Source of the DNA: Anaerolineae bacterium
GTDB lineage: Bacteria > Chloroflexota > Anaerolineae > Aggregatilineales > UBA3940
Assembly (NCBI GenBank): GCA_016928235.1
Contig: JAFGLD010000211.1
Span: 1 to 54,058 of the forward strand
Direction: 5' to 3'
Length of the DNA stretch: 54,058 nucleotides
In this document: one piece after another, positions 51,496 to 54,058 of the stretch
Numbering within the stretch: position 1 is the first letter of the stretch
How the letters are laid out: each line of letters opens with the position of its first letter
Made by a program: the position numbers and the translations under genes
The notes under the pieces: generated by a model
The model's database searches: none
Told to the model about the DNA's origin: nothing
The model's input: only the letters and a program-made list of their open reading frames with translations

Positions 51496-52767
51496 ATGTG
51501 TCGACCAAGCAGGTTCAGACTTCTTCGCTGTTTTGGCATGATCCTGGTTGTGTTTGCCGGCTGTACACCTGCCGGGCAACCCACTGCGACGCAACCAGCC
51601 ACGGCATGTCCAACGGCAACCCAATCGCCGACAGCCACTTTGACGCTAACTGCAACGCCGACATTGACTGAGACCCCACAGCCGACAGCTACTTCAATGC
51701 CAACGCTGACGCCGACAGCAACGCTGACGCCAACCATCCACCCGCCAACAGACTCTCCTCCAACCATAACTCAGCCGCCGCCAACGCCAAGCCCTGTTTC
51801 CTGGCCCTCGCAATCCTGGCAGACGTCTGCTCCGGAAGCACAAGGCATGGATGCGGGGCGGCTGAACGAGATGTTGGCCTTCATCGACGCTCAGGCAATC
51901 AACCTGCACAGCATTGTAGTCATCCGCCATGGGATGATCGTAGCTGAGCGCTATTACGGCAGCTTCACCGAGTCTACCCGAAGTGAGATCTACTCGTGCA
52001 CCAAGAGTTTTATCTCGACACTCATTGGCATTGCGCTTGATCGGGGCTTGCTCGGCAGCATCGACCAACCGGTGCTTGATTTTTTCTCGGATCGTGCTTT
52101 TGAGAACATCGATGAGCGCAAGCAGGCAATGACGATCAGGCACTTGCTGACAATGACGTCCGGGCTGACGTGGGAAGAGAGCGACGCAACCTACATGCAG
52201 TTGTATGGCAGCTCCGATTGGCCCAAGACCATCCTGGACAAGCCGATGGAATTCCAGCCGGGTACACAGTTTGAGTACAACTCCGGTGCATCGCACCTTC
52301 TCTCGACCATTATTCAGAAGTCAACCGGAATGAATACCGCCGATTTCGCCCGGGCTAACCTGTTCGAGCCACTGGGGATCACAGGCTTCCAGTGGAGCGC
52401 CGATTCGAGCGGAGTCTCCATCGGTGGATGGGGGCTGAGTCTGACGCCCCGTGAGATGGCCAAGCTGGGCTACCTGTTCCTGCATCGAGGGGTATGGGAC
52501 GGGCGAGAAATCGTGTCTTCTGATTGGGTCAACGCATCTACAAAGAGGCAGGTCCTGGCCGATAATACGCTAGGGTATGGTTATCAGTGGTGGATTAGCG
52601 CCGATGGAAGCTCGTATATGGCATTAGGTCGCTTCGGGCAGGCCATCTATGTGCAACCCGGTCTGGATCTGGTCGTTGTCATCACGGCCCAGGAGGACAA
52701 CCACGACAGGGCCCTGGGTCTGATCGGCGCGTATATCCTACCTGCCTGCTGGAACGGGCCTCAGTAG
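51496..52767 (+). CDS. serine-hydrolase (beta-lactamase/PBP-fold) lipoprotein
   Basis: 423-aa exported protein: hydrophobic signal region LLRCFGMILVVFAGC with lipobox Cys (near 23), then a ~75-residue Thr/Pro-rich linker (PTATPTLTETPQPTA) coded by repeated ACGCCGACA-like units, then the beta-lactamase-fold domain. Catalytic motifs are SCTK (nucleophile Ser and Lys), YNSG (the YxN position) and a C-terminal region with GRFGQAIYVQPG standing for KTG. Family members are D,D-carboxypeptidases, esterases or 6-aminohexanoate-dimer hydrolases; the PGTQFEYNSG context resembles the hydrolase/esterase group more than resistance enzymes. I choose ATG 51496 with GGAG upstream over 51451. Confidence 0.9.
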   Translation: MCRPSRFRLLRCFGMILVVFAGCTPAGQPTATQPATACPTATQSPTATLTLTATPTLTETPQPTATSMPTLTPTATLTPTIHPPTDSPPTITQPPPTPSPVSWPSQSWQTSAPEAQGMDAGRLNEMLAFIDAQAINLHSIVVIRHGMIVAERYYGSFTESTRSEIYSCTKSFISTLIGIALDRGLLGSIDQPVLDFFSDRAFENIDERKQAMTIRHLLTMTSGLTWEESDATYMQLYGSSDWPKTILDKPMEFQPGTQFEYNSGASHLLSTIIQKSTGMNTADFARANLFEPLGITGFQWSADSSGVSIGGWGLSLTPREMAKLGYLFLHRGVWDGREIVSSDWVNASTKRQVLADNTLGYGYQWWISADGSSYMALGRFGQAIYVQPGLDLVVVITAQEDNHDRALGLIGAYILPACWNGPQ

Positions 52768-52811
52768 TTCTGAGCCATCATATGGCTGTCAGGGATGAAA
52801 GGGGGGACGAT

Positions 52812-53621
52812 TCACGCTATGTCCCAGGAGACAAATGCCTGTACCCATCTTTCTTCGGCGGGCGTCAGCGCGGCCTTCGATATGCATGATGCACGCACTA
52901 CTTTGAGCACCTCCAGCGGATCGCAGCCGTAGATGCCGGAAGCATTGGCCGGGTTCGTTTCGATCACCGCCCACCCCCGCCCATCGATACGTCCAACATC
53001 CAGAACGAAGCCCGGCGGGTACGATCCCGTAGTCGCATCGAGCACCTCCTGCGCGAAATCCTTTGCCTCACGATATTCATCTTGGGTGATTGGCCAGCTG
53101 CCGTCGGAGGCATCGACCAGTTTGCCGCCGCGAAAGTAGACCGACAACGTCCGAACTTTCCCATCCATGATGAAGCAGCGATACTCATCCTGCCACGACA
53201 CGATTTCAGACACGAGCACGGGGAGGTGATCGGGGAGGCAGTCGGCGGCGGGCAGCTCGGACGGATCGTTGAAGATACCCGCGCTGAAAGCCTTATCGAC
53301 GGTGGGCTTGATGAAGGCCGGGAAGGCGACATGCCGCGTCTCGCCGAGGGTCATGCAGTCAATTTTTCGCTTCACGTACACCACCGGCAGGTTTGCCATC
53401 CACTCGTCGGGCGGCTCCAGGTAAACCACCGGCAGGTGTTGGGCAATGAAGACGACAAACAGCCGCTCGCCGTAGACACAGATGTCGTCTTCGATGTCCA
53501 TCGACTGCGCCTCGCTCCACCTGGCCAGTCGATGCATGTTCCAGCCCATCTGCTGAGCCGCGCCCGCCATGGCGATGGAGTCTTCGGTTTCCCATGGGGA
53601 GAGGATGAGGGTTGTGGACAT
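52812..53621 (-). CDS. ATP-grasp domain protein (R2K-like clade)
   Basis: 269-aa protein with a compact ATP-grasp fold: FPAFIKPTVDKAFSAGIF (first nucleotide-binding strand with Lys), EIVSWQDEYRCFIMDGKVRT (the Arg-containing segment that marks the R2K clade), and the metal-binding end LDVGRIDGRGWAVIETNPANASGIYG. ATP-grasp enzymes ligate a carboxylate to an amine or thiol; R2K-type proteins are found in phages, toxin and peptide-modification contexts, but a role here is unknown. It abuts the next upstream gene with no gap (53621/53622), so the two are probably co-transcribed. Confidence 0.85.
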   Translation of the reverse strand: MSTTLILSPWETEDSIAMAGAAQQMGWNMHRLARWSEAQSMDIEDDICVYGERLFVVFIAQHLPVVYLEPPDEWMANLPVVYVKRKIDCMTLGETRHVAFPAFIKPTVDKAFSAGIFNDPSELPAADCLPDHLPVLVSEIVSWQDEYRCFIMDGKVRTLSVYFRGGKLVDASDGSWPITQDEYREAKDFAQEVLDATTGSYPPGFVLDVGRIDGRGWAVIETNPANASGIYGCDPLEVLKVVRASCISKAALTPAEERWVQAFVSWDIA

Positions 53622-53984
53622 TCAGCTCTGACCGGATACTATCGCTCGTGCGTGGCTGACGGCTTCTTCCCGGGTCGCGAAGACGGGCATCTCGATGAAG
53701 CTAAACATGGCACTGTTGAGTCCTTTGATAGCCATGTTCACGGCCCTGTTGTCGACGACCGTGAGAGCTTTGATGACCTTGGGATGATTGCTCAGCCGCT
53801 TCGCTGCTGGTGTTCGAAGGGTATTCGCGCCTTGTATCAGATCGTCGATGCTCTTGAGTGGTGCTGAAGTAGTATCGGTGATGATGATCGGTTCAGGGCC
53901 ATTCTCCACCAGATCGTAGCATTCCTGGAAATACCTTTGCACCTGTTTCCTGAAATGTATACAAACATACACATCTCGCCCCAA
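53622..53984 (-). CDS. STAS/SpoIIAA-like protein, possibly N-terminally truncated by a repeat
   Basis: 120-aa protein with a STAS-like layout: strand GPEPIIITDTTSA, helix SIDDLIQGANTLR, strand KALTVVD, helix AVNMAIKGLNSAMF, and a last MPVFATREEAVSHARAIV. No Pfam-certain motif; fold call is tentative. Its TTG start lies inside the dispersed repeat (53969-54025), and the first ~8 residues come from that repeat, so the original N-terminus may have been lost. An AGGGG, six bases before the TTG, is itself part of the repeat, and could have supplied a new start. No gap to the ATP-grasp gene downstream. Confidence 0.55.
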   Translation of the reverse strand: MGRDVYVCIHFRKQVQRYFQECYDLVENGPEPIIITDTTSAPLKSIDDLIQGANTLRTPAAKRLSNHPKVIKALTVVDNRAVNMAIKGLNSAMFSFIEMPVFATREEAVSHARAIVSGQS

Positions 53985-54025
53985 CGATTTCCCCTGACCC
54001 CGATTGGGTCAGGATTGCGTTGGGC
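53969..54025 (-). repeat. GGGGAAATCGTTGGGG dispersed repeat, copy 2
   Basis: On the minus strand: GCCCAACGCAATCCTGACCC ... CAGGGGAAATCG + TTGGGGCGAGATG. The 25-base core matches copy 1 (50164-50222) exactly. A CCTGACCC/GGGTCAGG hairpin is present in this copy. It overlaps the start of the STAS-like gene. Confidence 0.7.
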
Positions 54026-54058
54026 GTTTCGCTCTCCGGTTGACGTTGCCCTCAGGCA

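Overview
The window reads as a chromosomal segment of a Chloroflexota bacterium, most likely Anaerolineae-like. This is inferred from gene content, not from a marker gene: two ECF transporters with fused double ATPases, a topoisomerase I with an N-terminal zinc ribbon, twin DUF3048 lipoproteins, Thr/Pro-linker lipoproteins, many Usp domains, and intergenic DNA full of short degenerate repeats. There are no rRNA genes, no tRNA genes that I can recognise, no CRISPR array, no phage genes and no transposase.

Layout. 0.7-3.7 kb: formate-THF ligase and a TPR/Yip1-like membrane protein. 3.7-9.1 kb (minus): mocR - ecfS - ecfAA' - ecfT - mobA. 9.9-13.0 kb: a GT4 glycosyltransferase and a Usp-Usp-GpgS fusion, probably making a glycosylglycerate-type solute. 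13.0-15.5 kb (minus): two tandem paralogous alanine-dehydrogenase/PNT-like proteins. 15.5-16.8 kb: a gene-free repeat nest. 16.8-23.4 kb: a stress and ion-transport cluster (Usp-DUF389 protein, histidine phosphatase, CPA2 antiporter, PII-like protein, ArsB/NhaD-type permease, Usp). 23.6-28.5 kb (minus): TPR protein, a primary-type sigma factor, a zinc-ribbon membrane protein, a kinase-fold protein lacking its catalytic Asp, and a cold-shock protein. 28.8-35.6 kb (plus): methyltransferase, dGTPase, dprA, manC, topA. 36.0-39.8 kb (minus): a second ECF transporter. 40.0-47.1 kb: PIG-L deacetylase, GT39-type protein, two DUF3048 lipoproteins, lspA and a PPC-domain protein. 47.8-54.0 kb: recJ, a CBS protein, a beta-lactamase-fold lipoprotein, an ATP-grasp protein and a STAS-like protein that may be truncated.

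How genes may work together. The GT4/GpgS pair, the histidine phosphatase (18.6 kb) and GDP-mannose synthesis (manC) together could build mannosyl-glucosylglycerate or a related compatible solute. The Usp domains, ion transporters and PII-like protein next to them fit an osmotic/energy-stress theme. The pathway is inference; the individual families are well supported.

The least ordinary features are: (i) the Usp-Usp-GpgS fusion; (ii) an ECF ATPase whose two fused halves give one canonical and one degenerate ATP site; (iii) at least six separate families of short inverted or dispersed repeats, including a 394-bp fold-back element flanked by a 5-bp direct repeat and a 111-bp double-hairpin element in two copies; (iv) degenerate 7-bp-period repeats in most long spacers, one of which has become the C-terminal tail of an ECF ATPase; (v) a terminator-like hairpin in the leader of the cold-shock gene.
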